Assembly: GCA_009693045.1 (NCBI GenBank)
Contig: SHXZ01000006.1
Coordinates: 62,001-126,000, forward strand
Direction: 5' to 3'
Source: Dehalococcoidia bacterium
GTDB lineage: Bacteria; Chloroflexota; Dehalococcoidia; Lucifugimonadales; SHYT01
Length of the DNA stretch: 64,000 bases
Part shown: in pieces, positions 36,844-45,187 of the stretch
How the letters are laid out: each line of letters begins with the position of its first letter
Position numbering within the stretch: the stretch's first letter is position 1
The notes under the pieces: model-generated
Seen by the model: the letters and a program-made list of their open reading frames with translations, nothing else
The model's database searches: none
Told to the model about the DNA's origin: nothing
Translations under genes and position numbers: made by a program

Positions 36844-39363
36844 ATGAGTCAGATCCAGGACTACTACGCGGGCAAGACGCTCCTCATTACCGGCGCCACC
36901 GGACTCGTGGGGAAAGTGCTGGTTGAAAAGCTGCTCCACGAGCTGCCCCAGGTGCGGCGCATCTACGTCCTGATCCGCCCCAAGACCCTTCCGAACGGCT
37001 CTGAGCTGTCACCGCAGGAGCGGTTCGCTCAGGAGATCCTCGCTTCCCCGGCCTTTGAGAGGCTCCGCAAACGGCATGGCGCCGGGTTTGACGCCTTCAT
37101 CCAAGCAAAGGTGACGGCCGTCGGCGGCGACCTGGCGGAAGAACGCCTGGGGCTGTCCGGCGACGTCTACCGCCGCCTCCAGCAGGAAGTCCAGGTCGTC
37201 ATCAACAGCGCGGCTGTCGTGTCGTTTGACGCCCCCTTGGACCAGGCCCTCCTCATGAACACCCTGGGAACGCGCCGCGTCCTGGCGTTCGTCAAGGGCG
37301 CGTCGGACACCTTCTACGCTCACATCTCCACCTGTTATGTCAACGGCACGCGAGAGGGGCCCGTCCCGGAGGAGCCTTTCCACCCGACGCTCACCGTGGG
37401 CCAGATCAACGGCAAGCGACAGGCGCCTTTTGACGTGGACCACGAAATCCACGCCATCCAGGAGCGTGTTTCGGCCATGCGAGGCAGGGCTCACCCTGCC
37501 TCCGCGTCCGCGACAGTCCCCTCCGCCCGACAGAACGGCAGCGCCAAGACGACGGGCGAAGCTGCCGCCCAGCGCCTGAAAGGGCGTCTGGTGCGCGAGG
37601 GGTTCCGGTGGGCGCAGCGTCGCGGCTGGAACGACGTGTACACGTTCACCAAGGCGATGGCTGAGCAGGTACTCGTCCGGCACCGGGGCGACACGCCGGT
37701 GCTCGTCCTACGGCCGTCCATCATTGAGAGCGCCCTCAGCGAGCCGGAGCCTGGCTGGCTAGACGGGTTCCGTATGCTGGACCCGCTCATAGTCGCCTAC
37801 GGGAGAGAGCGGCTCCCTGACTTCCCAGGGAATCCCAACGGCATCCTTGACGTCGTGCCCGTGGACGTGGTCGTGAACGCACTGCTCGCCGCCATCCCGT
37901 GGGCGCACGCCAAAGGCGGACTCCAGGTCTGCCAGGTGGCGACCGGCATGGAGAACCCGCTGATGCTGGCCCAGTTCGCCAAGCTGGTGCAGGAGCACTT
38001 CCGGCGGCGCCCCCTGAGCGGCAGGACGAACCGGCCTCTGCGCCTGCCCGACATGTCCTTCCCATCCACGAAGTCGTACTTGCGAAGGCTGTACCTCCGC
38101 CAAGGGCTGCCACTCGCCATTGGGGCTGCCCTCGCCAAGCTCATCCCCTCGCCTGCGCGACGGCGGAGAGCGCTCCGAATCCTGGACGTTCGCCGTTCCG
38201 CGCTGGGCCGGCTCGCGATGTATGCCCGACTGTACGGCCCATACGCGGAGGTCCGGTGCCAGTACCTAACCCACAACCTGCGGGAAGTCTGGGACTCGCT
38301 CTCTCCAGAGGAGCAGGCCCAGTTCAACTTCAACATGCGGAGCATAGACTGGCCGAACTATATTCAGGAAGTGCATATTGGCGGGGTCCGGCGGTTTCTT
38401 CTCGGCCTCGCGTCCGACACGGCGGACCAGCCTGTCCGAGCCGAGCCCATCAGCGAGGAGCGGCCTGCACAACCTTCGCGTAACGGCGGTAACGGCCAGG
38501 AAGGCGCAGACGAATCGCCAGCCGTGGACGGCGGCCCCAGCGCGAGGGTTCGTGACGGCTCACCGCTCTCCACCGCTTCCGCCACGGTCAGTGCGCCGGG
38601 CGCGCCAGCCGCGTCAATGGTGGCAACTCGGCGTGGCGCCGGCCTGCTGCTACCCGCGCCGGAGCCTGAGGTTGACCGGTGGGTGCACACATCCCCAATG
38701 GCTCGGCTCAGCCAGAGCCTTTTCAGGCTGTGGCTTGATGTCAGCTACCACGTTTACCTCGGGTTTCGCGTGTCCGGCCTTGAGCACGTGCCGCCCAAGG
38801 AACCGTTCATCGTCGTATCCAACCACACCAGCCACCTGGACACATGCGCCATCCTGGTCGCGCTCAAGCGGCAGAACCGTGACCTACACCCCCTCGCCGC
38901 AAAGGACTACTTTTTCAAAGACGGCCTCGTGAGCTGGGCGTCCCACATGTTTTTGAACGCGGTGCCGTTTGACCGTCTGACCCACGTGTCGGAGAGCCTT
39001 GGCCTGGCGGCGGGCTTGCTGCGACGGGGCCACTCAGTCATCTTCTTCCCGGAGGGAAGCCGGAGCGTTTCCGGCGTCATGCAGCCGTTCCGGCGCGGTG
39101 TAGGGGTGCTTGCCGTGGTGTCGGGCGTCCCGGTCGTCCCGGCGTACATCACGGGCACGTACGAGTCCATGCCGAAGGGGCGGTCGTGGCCGCGACGGAG
39201 CCATGTCCGGATACGTTTCGGGCCGCCTATCAGGTGCGACCAAAACCTGGAAACTGAGGCGGCCTCCGACGTCGCCCGCCAGATAATGCTCCGGGTCCAG
39301 CAGGCGGTCGCGTCGCTTTCGCCCGCCCCCACAAACGTCTCGCCTCCTACCCCACGGGCGTGA
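36844..39363 (+). CDS. Fused fatty acyl-CoA reductase and 1-acylglycerol-phosphate acyltransferase
   Basis: An 839-residue fusion. Residues 1 to about 540 are a male-sterility/NAD_binding_4 reductase: LLITGATGLVGKVLVEKLL (GxxGxxG), VINSAAVVSFDAPLDQALLM, HISTCYVNG, and YTFTKAMAEQ near residue 265 (YxxxK). A Ser/Pro/Ala linker covers about 550-610. Residues 620-839 are a PlsC acyltransferase: VVSNHTSHLDTCAIL (HxxxxD near 659) and FFPEGSRSVSG (EGS near 735). It could reduce acyl-CoA to aldehyde or alcohol and acylate the product or a glycerolipid. A HAD-IB phosphatase gene overlaps its stop, so the three activities probably act in one lipid pathway. Start ATG 36844 has a weak ribosome-binding site. 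Confidence 0.88.
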   Translation: MSQIQDYYAGKTLLITGATGLVGKVLVEKLLHELPQVRRIYVLIRPKTLPNGSELSPQERFAQEILASPAFERLRKRHGAGFDAFIQAKVTAVGGDLAEERLGLSGDVYRRLQQEVQVVINSAAVVSFDAPLDQALLMNTLGTRRVLAFVKGASDTFYAHISTCYVNGTREGPVPEEPFHPTLTVGQINGKRQAPFDVDHEIHAIQERVSAMRGRAHPASASATVPSARQNGSAKTTGEAAAQRLKGRLVREGFRWAQRRGWNDVYTFTKAMAEQVLVRHRGDTPVLVLRPSIIESALSEPEPGWLDGFRMLDPLIVAYGRERLPDFPGNPNGILDVVPVDVVVNALLAAIPWAHAKGGLQVCQVATGMENPLMLAQFAKLVQEHFRRRPLSGRTNRPLRLPDMSFPSTKSYLRRLYLRQGLPLAIGAALAKLIPSPARRRRALRILDVRRSALGRLAMYARLYGPYAEVRCQYLTHNLREVWDSLSPEEQAQFNFNMRSIDWPNYIQEVHIGGVRRFLLGLASDTADQPVRAEPISEERPAQPSRNGGNGQEGADESPAVDGGPSARVRDGSPLSTASATVSAPGAPAASMVATRRGAGLLLPAPEPEVDRWVHTSPMARLSQSLFRLWLDVSYHVYLGFRVSGLEHVPPKEPFIVVSNHTSHLDTCAILVALKRQNRDLHPLAAKDYFFKDGLVSWASHMFLNAVPFDRLTHVSESLGLAAGLLRRGHSVIFFPEGSRSVSGVMQPFRRGVGVLAVVSGVPVVPAYITGTYESMPKGRSWPRRSHVRIRFGPPIRCDQNLETEAASDVARQIMLRVQQAVASLSPAPTNVSPPTPRA

Positions 39364-40052
39364 CCTCACCCGGAAAAGCGGCGGCATTCTTTGATGTGGA
39401 CGGCACCTTAGCGGCCACCAACGTCCTCATTGTGTTCGCCTCCCTTCAGCGCCACCGGTTGCGTGGAACGCGATGGGCGATGTGGTTCCTGTGGTTTGCC
39501 ATTCGGGCCTTTTGGTTCCTCTTCCTTGATCTGTACGACCGGAGGCTCTTCAATGAGCGGTTCGTGCAGAACTACCGGGGGGTCACGCTCCAAGAGATCG
39601 CATCTTGGCAGACCACCTCGGCGCCCGCTTTCTGGGCCGCGAGGCTGTTCCCGGAGGCAGCGTCCGAGGTGCGGCAGCACAGAGCCGCAGGCCGGGCCGT
39701 CGTCATCCTCAGTGGTGGCATGGCGCCCATGTTGGAAACACTTGTACGCCTGCTTGGGGCCGACGCGCTGTACGCCACGAAGCCGGAGATGGTGGACGGC
39801 AGGCTCACGGGACGTCTTGTTGGAACTCACCCTGTGAACGAGGGTAAGGCGGCGGTCATCAAGAATGCAGCGGCGGATCTCGGGATCGCGCTGGATGCGA
39901 GCTACGCTTACGCGGACCACTACACGGACCGCTTTTTCCTGGAAACGGTCGCTCATCCGGTCGCAGTGAACCCGTCACGCCGCCTCAAGGCGCTCGCCGC
40001 AGAACGGGGCTGGCGGGTGTGTCGCTGGAAGGCCAAGCCGACAATGGCATAA
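39360..40052 (+). CDS. HAD-IB family phosphatase
   Basis: A 230-residue SerB-like HAD hydrolase: AAFFDVDGTLAATNVLIVFA (DxDGT motif near residue 12), a membrane-leaning helix (WAMWFLWFAIRAFWFLFLDL), VVILSGGMAPMLETLVRLLG (motif II), NEGKAAVIKNAAADLGI (motif III lysine) and YAYADHYTDRFFLETVAHP (motif IV). The GTG at 39360 overlaps the upstream stop (GTGA). HAD-IB enzymes with PlsC partners dephosphorylate phospholipid intermediates or phosphoserine-like substrates. Coupling with the reductase-acyltransferase suggests a lipid phosphate substrate. Confidence 0.88.
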   Translation: MTSPGKAAAFFDVDGTLAATNVLIVFASLQRHRLRGTRWAMWFLWFAIRAFWFLFLDLYDRRLFNERFVQNYRGVTLQEIASWQTTSAPAFWAARLFPEAASEVRQHRAAGRAVVILSGGMAPMLETLVRLLGADALYATKPEMVDGRLTGRLVGTHPVNEGKAAVIKNAAADLGIALDASYAYADHYTDRFFLETVAHPVAVNPSRRLKALAAERGWRVCRWKAKPTMA

Positions 40053-40216
40053 GATGGTACGCGATGTGTTGTTGCCGCCCGCGAACCAGGACGGTGCGAT
40101 ACACCGAGAGGTAGACAGGTTTGCATGGCCCGAAAACAAGCCATGATTGGGCCGCACTGGCTGAAGCTCTCTTTCTGAAAGCGACGCCTGCAACCCGAAT
40201 GTAAGGAGTAGAAGCC

Positions 40217-41008
40217 ATGAGCCGATTGATTGAGGCCTTAGAACGCCACCAGAAGGGCGCCACAGCTCCGATGGGCTTTGGGTTCCAGCGGGCCGCACAG
40301 CCGGAGCGGCCTCCAGCCATGGCGCTGGTGGCGGCATCGGCCAAAGTTGACCAGGTCCTCCAGGCGGCGAAGCTCTCGGACGCGGTACTGTTCCAGTCCT
40401 CGGGCCATGCCCCCAGCGCAGCGTCCCTTAAGAAGCTCGCCGAGGGCGCCGAGGAAGCATGCTGGGGAGTCAAGTCCGACCAGGTAGCGCCGGAGCAGCT
40501 TGGGAGCCTGAAGAAGCAGGGGTGCGATTTCGTGGTGTTCAGCGCTCTGGACACACAGCTGGACGCACTCAAGGCCGAGGACTTCGCCCGCGTGCTCGTC
40601 CTGCCCAAGGGCCTCACCGAGGAGCAGGCCCACACGTTGGAGAGCGCACCGATTGATGTCATCATCGCGGCGGAGCCGATCACTTTGCCCATCAGTTTGC
40701 AAGCGCTCATGGACCTCGCGACCGCGCGGTGGGCTGTCAGCAAGCCCTATCTGCAAACGCTGTCCGGGGTGCCTTCCGTGTGGGAACTGGAGTGCCTGCG
40801 CGACATCGGGGTAGACGGCGTCGTGCTGCTGACCGACGCGGCCAGCCCGGACGCGCTGAAAACGCTGCACGACCGACTGCGTGAGATCCCCGCGAAGCGC
40901 CCTGGGAAGAACGACCGCGCGGTGGCTTTGCTGCCCCAGATGTCTTCAGGCGCCTCACGGAGGGCTGTGCCGGAGTCGCCTGACGAGGACGACGACGATG
41001 ACGAGTAG
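40217..41008 (+). CDS. Conserved-looking hypothetical protein with acidic tail
   Basis: 263 residues. ATG 40217 follows AAGGAGTAGAAGCC, a strong ribosome-binding site. It has alternating helices and strands such as AMALVAASAKVDQVLQAAKL, GCDFVVFSALDTQLDALKAE, DFARVLVLPKGLTEEQAHTL, IDVIIAAEPITLPISLQALM and LRDIGVDGVVLLTDAASPDA, reminiscent of an alpha/beta barrel with phosphate-binding turns. It ends in ESPDEDDDDDE. No catalytic motif or family name is recognised. It lies downstream of the HAD gene with a 164-bp gap and upstream of an M50 protease. Confidence 0.75.
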   Translation: MSRLIEALERHQKGATAPMGFGFQRAAQPERPPAMALVAASAKVDQVLQAAKLSDAVLFQSSGHAPSAASLKKLAEGAEEACWGVKSDQVAPEQLGSLKKQGCDFVVFSALDTQLDALKAEDFARVLVLPKGLTEEQAHTLESAPIDVIIAAEPITLPISLQALMDLATARWAVSKPYLQTLSGVPSVWELECLRDIGVDGVVLLTDAASPDALKTLHDRLREIPAKRPGKNDRAVALLPQMSSGASRRAVPESPDEDDDDDE

Positions 41009-41176
41009 CGACCGCTGGTGCGCGGCCCTTGGCCGTCAGACGGCGCTTATCCGATGCATTGTTCTTGACCGCGGCAGGCCATGAACGTAGCGCATCGCCA
41101 CAGAAAACGACGAGGCGCTTTCTGGGTCACTGAACGATCTTGATGACAGAAACCTTGTGTAACCAGTAGATAGGTA

Positions 41177-41899
41177 GTGCGCCATCTCATGATTCTTCGC
41201 AATCTTGGCACACTCAGGGACGACCCGGCTGATTTCATCGCTATCCTTGTCATCACCATGGCCGCGCTTCTTGTTGCGCTCACCCTCCACGAGCTAAGCC
41301 ACGCCCTAGTTGCTACAAGATTCGGCGACCCCACGCCGCGCCGGCAGGGCCGGCTTACACTCAACCCCATCGCGCACCTGGACATTTTTGGCGGACTGAT
41401 GCTTCTGCTCGTCGGCTTTGGTTGGGCGAAGCCGGTGCAGGTCAATGCGCAGTATTTTGGACGGGCCACTCTTCGAAAGATGTCGTTCGTTGCCCTAGCG
41501 GGACCCGGCACCAATCTCGCGGTCGCCTTTGTGGCGTCGCTTCCATTCCGCACCCAGGTTGTGGACTGGCCGTTCAGCTTCAACATTCGGACCGCGCTTC
41601 AATTTGGTGAGCGTGCAGATGTGCTCCTCGGTCTATTCTTGGCCTTTGTCGTAGTATATAACCTCGTGCTCGCCGTGTTCAACCTCATCCCCCTTGCGCC
41701 ATTAGATGGGTCCAAAGTCCTTCCGGGCGTTCTGCCAAGGGAATTGGGGGAGGCTGTTCAGCGGCTGGAGCCGTGGGGCCCAGGTATCCTCATGGCAATT
41801 ATCCTGCTGAGCTTCCTCAACATCCCAGTTCTCCAGAACACCATTTGGCCGGTGGTCAACCTCTTCGCCTCACTCTTCGTGGGGCATAGAGTGTTCTAG
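41177..41899 (+). CDS. Site-2 protease family (M50) membrane metalloprotease
   Basis: A 240-residue protein with HELSHALVATRFGDPTPRRQ (HExxH), LTLNPIAHLDIFGGLMLLLV, FVALAGPGTNLAVAFVA and VYNLVLAVFNLIPLAPLDGS (the NPxPLDG-type motif), the minimal rhomboid-free S2P core with about five helices. Start candidates are GTG 41177 and ATG 41189; neither has an ideal ribosome-binding site. It is much shorter than the other S2P in the window (23257) and lacks CBS domains. Its substrate is unknown. Confidence 0.88.
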   Translation: MRHLMILRNLGTLRDDPADFIAILVITMAALLVALTLHELSHALVATRFGDPTPRRQGRLTLNPIAHLDIFGGLMLLLVGFGWAKPVQVNAQYFGRATLRKMSFVALAGPGTNLAVAFVASLPFRTQVVDWPFSFNIRTALQFGERADVLLGLFLAFVVVYNLVLAVFNLIPLAPLDGSKVLPGVLPRELGEAVQRLEPWGPGILMAIILLSFLNIPVLQNTIWPVVNLFASLFVGHRVF

Positions 41900-42131
41900 C
41901 GACCAGCGCCGGGCCAGTCCGTCCAAACCCTAGGCAGGCGGCTCGAGAGCCGCACCTACGAGAGCGCCTCACATAGCGACATTGCGAGGGCTGCACGTGA
42001 ACGGCAGACCCATTTTGGAAGGAAGGTCGCGAAAAGACCCTGTCCAGACGGCTCCTCGACGGCGCGGGTGTGTTTCCTGTGCTATCATGGCCGTAAACGC
42101 CTGCTTACCAAGGCGCCTTTGGGAGGTAGCC

Positions 42132-43151
42132 GTGGAGCGCATTACCATCGTTGGGACCGGGGCCATCGGGACGTCGCTAGGCATGGCGCTCAAGAAAGCC
42201 AAGGTTGGCGCCGAGCTTATTGGCTTTGATATTCAACGCGGCATGGCGGAGCGCGCCAAGAAGCGCGGCGGGCTGGACGTGGCCGCCAATAACCTTGAGA
42301 AAGCTCTTGAGGGCGCGAAGCTCGTCGTCCTTGCCACCCCAGTGGCAGCGATGCGCGAACTGCTCGAGTTCATGGGGCCGGTCCTGGCGGACGGTGCCGT
42401 GGTGACCGACACGGGGGGGACCAAGGCCGCCGTCCTAGAGTGGGCTGGCAAGTCACTCCCGCCTCACGTCAGCTTCGTGGGTGGCGACCCGCTGGTGGCG
42501 ACCGAGCGTTCCGGGCCCGAGGGTGCCAGCATGACGATCTTCCAGGGCGCGCTCTACCCCATTTGCCCCGCAAAGAACGCCCACCAGGACGCCACCAGAA
42601 CGGTCTTTGAAATGGTGGAAGGAGTGGGCGCCAAGCCGTACTTCATGAGCGCGCCGGAACACGACACGTATGCGGCGGCGGTGGAGCACCTGCCCATGGT
42701 GCTGTCCGTCAACCTAATGGCGTCCGCCAGCAACAGCCCTGCCTGGCGGGAGATGCACAAGATGGCGTCCTCGCCGTTCCGCGATGCGTCCCATCTGGCC
42801 TCCGGCGATCCGGCCACGAACCTGGGGCTTATGGAGACCAACCGCGAGAACCTGGTGTACTGGATTGACGAAACCATCAAGCGGCTGTACTACACCCGCA
42901 CGAGCCTGCTGGAAGGCGACACGAAGAAACTCCAGGAATTGCTGGCCTACGCGTATGACGCGCGCGCCCGATGGATAGCGGACGTTGCGCCGGCCTCGGA
43001 GAAAAAGGTGGACATGCCGAACGCGGGTCAGTTCATGTCCCAGGTGTTCCTCGGCGACATGATAACCAAGCAGGTGCAGGGCGGCCTCCGCAAAGACCCC
43101 AAGGACACCGATAAGGATAAGAGCAAAGACAAGCGCCAAAAGAGGGTGTAG
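42132..43151 (+). CDS. tyrA: Prephenate dehydrogenase
   Basis: A 339-residue enzyme: RITIVGTGAIGTSLGMALKK (NAD-binding), VVLATPVAAMRELLEFM, VVTDTGGTKAAVLEWAG, FVGGDPLVATERSGPEGAS (family motif around the HPMAG-like segment) and AAVEHLPMVLSVNLMASAS, with a Lys-rich tail (DPKDTDKDKSKDKRQK). The GTG start at 42132 follows GGGAGGTAGCC. It makes 4-hydroxyphenylpyruvate for tyrosine. The aroA gene follows 2 bp after the stop, so the two form a shikimate-pathway operon. The canonical H-P histidine is replaced by D-P in GGDPLVA. Confidence 0.88.
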   Translation: MERITIVGTGAIGTSLGMALKKAKVGAELIGFDIQRGMAERAKKRGGLDVAANNLEKALEGAKLVVLATPVAAMRELLEFMGPVLADGAVVTDTGGTKAAVLEWAGKSLPPHVSFVGGDPLVATERSGPEGASMTIFQGALYPICPAKNAHQDATRTVFEMVEGVGAKPYFMSAPEHDTYAAAVEHLPMVLSVNLMASASNSPAWREMHKMASSPFRDASHLASGDPATNLGLMETNRENLVYWIDETIKRLYYTRTSLLEGDTKKLQELLAYAYDARARWIADVAPASEKKVDMPNAGQFMSQVFLGDMITKQVQGGLRKDPKDTDKDKSKDKRQKRV

Positions 43152-43153
43152 CT

Positions 43154-44458
43154 ATGCGACGGCAGGTGAGACACAGCCCGCGCCTTGAGGGAAGCGTGGC
43201 GCCCCCTGGGGACAAGTCCATCTCACACCGCTCGGCGGTTTTCAACGCCATCGCCAATGGCAGCGCTACTGTCTTGAACTACTCTCCCGGCGGCGACTGC
43301 GCCTCAACGGTACGGTGTCTCCGGGCCCTAGGCGCACAGATTACTTCGGGAAAGAACGACCCAACAACCCTCACCATTCAGGGCACAGGCGGCAAGCTCA
43401 AGGAGCCGGACCAGGTGCTCAACTGCGGGAACAGCGGCACCACCATGCGGCTCATGAGCGGCGTGCTTGCCGCGCAGCCATTCCTGAGCATCCTCACCGG
43501 CGACGATTCCCTGCGCTCGCGGCCCATGGAGCGCATCCTCACCCCGCTGCGGCTCATGGGCGCAACAGTGCAAGGGAGAGACAACGGCAAGCTCGCGCCG
43601 CTGGTCTTCCACGGCGGCAACCTCCACGGGATTGACTACCACATGCCCGTAGCGAGCGCGCAGCTCAAGTCGTCCATCATGCTGGCCGCGCTGTTCGCGG
43701 ACGGGCCGACCACGGTGCACGAGCCGTTCCACAGCCGCGACCACACGGAGCAGATGTTCAGCGCCATGGGCGTGCAGGTGCAGAAGCACGGGCGCTCGGT
43801 GACCGTCCAACCCAGCACGCTGCACGCAGCGGACATCCGCGTTCCAGGCGACATCAGCTCCGCGGCGTTCTGGCTGGTGGCGGCGGCGGCGCATCCAAAC
43901 GCGCGGCTGCGCATCACCGGCGTCGGTCTTAACCCAACGCGCACCGGCGTGCTGGACGTGCTGCGCTCCATGGGGGCAAGGATCCGCGTGTCCGACGGGC
44001 CCGCCCAGGGCGGCGAGCCCACAGGCGAGATCGTGGTGGAGTCCTCGGAACTGCGCGCCACTGAGCTCATCGCTGGCGAGATGATCCCCATCGTTCAGGA
44101 CGAGATCCCCGTGCTGGCCGTCGCGGCCTGCTTCGCCCACGGCACGACCATCATCCGCGACGCGGAAGAGCTGCGCGTTAAGGAGTCCGACCGCATCCGC
44201 ACCACGGTTCGCGAACTGACACGCATGGGGGCGCGGATAGAGGAGCTGCCGGACGGGATGGCGATCCACGGGCCGACGCCTCTTCACGCCGCCAACTGCC
44301 GGACGTACAGCGACCACCGCCTGGTCATGGCCCTGGCTGTCGCCGGCCTCCTGGCGGACGGCGAGACGGTCATTGACGGCGCCGAGCACGCGGACATCTC
44401 GTATCCAGGCTTCTGGACGGCCCTGGAGCAGCTCACTGGCGGCGGGGCCAATCTGTGA
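43154..44458 (+). CDS. aroA: 3-phosphoshikimate 1-carboxyvinyltransferase (EPSP synthase)
   Basis: A 434-residue AroA with PPGDKSISHRSAVFNAIANG, LNCGNSGTTMRLMSGVLAAQ (class II-like), DDSLRSRPMERILTPLRLMG, SAQLKSSIMLAALFADG, and RVKESDRIRTTVRELTRMGA and YSDHRLVMALAVAG near the end. It transfers enolpyruvate from PEP to shikimate 3-phosphate. The ATG is 2 bp after tyrA; the end overlaps the gmk start by 4 bp (GTGA), so the operon is tyrA-aroA-gmk. Confidence 0.96.
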   Translation: MRRQVRHSPRLEGSVAPPGDKSISHRSAVFNAIANGSATVLNYSPGGDCASTVRCLRALGAQITSGKNDPTTLTIQGTGGKLKEPDQVLNCGNSGTTMRLMSGVLAAQPFLSILTGDDSLRSRPMERILTPLRLMGATVQGRDNGKLAPLVFHGGNLHGIDYHMPVASAQLKSSIMLAALFADGPTTVHEPFHSRDHTEQMFSAMGVQVQKHGRSVTVQPSTLHAADIRVPGDISSAAFWLVAAAAHPNARLRITGVGLNPTRTGVLDVLRSMGARIRVSDGPAQGGEPTGEIVVESSELRATELIAGEMIPIVQDEIPVLAVAACFAHGTTIIRDAEELRVKESDRIRTTVRELTRMGARIEELPDGMAIHGPTPLHAANCRTYSDHRLVMALAVAGLLADGETVIDGAEHADISYPGFWTALEQLTGGGANL

Positions 44459-45066
44459 GGCGCCTGGCAGCGGAGGGCACCCCCCTCCTCGTAGTGCTCT
44501 CAGGACCTTCCGGCGTGGGCAAGGACGCCGTGCTCAACCGGCTCAAGGAGCTGGGCCGCCCGTACCACTTCACGGTCACCGCCACGACCCGTGCGCCGCG
44601 CTCCGGCGAGCAGGACGGCGTGGACTACCACTTCGTCACACAAGCTGCGTTTGACGAACTCATCCGTACCGGCGGGCTGCTTGAGTGGGCGACGGTGTAC
44701 CAGAACTCCTACGGTGTTCCAAAGGCCCAGGTACGGATCGCCTTGGCGCAAGGCCATCACGTCCTGGTGCGAACGGACATTCAGGGCGCGGCGTCCATCC
44801 GGGCGACGGCGCCGGAGTGCGTTCTGGTCTTCCTGGCTCCGGCTTCGCTCGGCGAGCTTGAGCAGCGGCTCCGTGAACGCGACTCGCACGACCGTGACGA
44901 CCTTGCGCTGCGCCTGAAAACAGCCCGGCGGGAGATGGACGCGGCCTCGCGCTTCGACTACGTGGTCGTCAACCACCCGGGCAGGCTGGACGACAGCGTG
45001 CAGGCGCTTGACGCCATCATCCTCGCGGAAAGTCACCGTGCGCGTCCTCGGCAAGTGGCGCTCTAG
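44455..45066 (+). CDS. gmk: Guanylate kinase
   Basis: A 203-residue kinase: VLSGPSGVGKDAVLNRLKEL (P-loop), TVTATTRAPRSGEQDGVDYH (GMP-binding), EWATVYQNSYGVPKAQVRIA and VLVRTDIQGAASIRATAPEC, the standard Gmk signatures. It phosphorylates GMP to GDP. The GTG start at 44455 overlaps aroA. In many Chloroflexota gmk follows other genes, so the aroA linkage may be lineage-specific. The transcript ends at the hairpin at 45119. Confidence 0.95.
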   Translation: MRRLAAEGTPLLVVLSGPSGVGKDAVLNRLKELGRPYHFTVTATTRAPRSGEQDGVDYHFVTQAAFDELIRTGGLLEWATVYQNSYGVPKAQVRIALAQGHHVLVRTDIQGAASIRATAPECVLVFLAPASLGELEQRLRERDSHDRDDLALRLKTARREMDAASRFDYVVVNHPGRLDDSVQALDAIILAESHRARPRQVAL

Positions 45067-45118
45067 GTTCTGTAGTTACAGCCATCTCTCGCCAAGAGGC
45101 TCATAGTGGACTCAGTGG

Positions 45119-45146
45119 AAACGCCGCCGAAGGTTCGGCGGCGTTT
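45119..45146. terminator. Bidirectional hairpin between gmk and the MFS gene
   Basis: A 13-bp palindromic arm pair (AAACGCCGCCGAA and complement) around GG, with T-run on the plus side (GTTTGG) and AAA on the other, placed between convergent genes. Confidence 0.8.
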
Positions 45147-45187
45147 GGCGTACCGGATCGGGCCTGATCTCAGTCTGATGCTTGCGC

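Noticed and set aside
43328-44389. 353-residue minus-strand frame over aroA
   Set aside because: Shadow of a clear EPSP synthase gene with no ribosome-binding site or motif.
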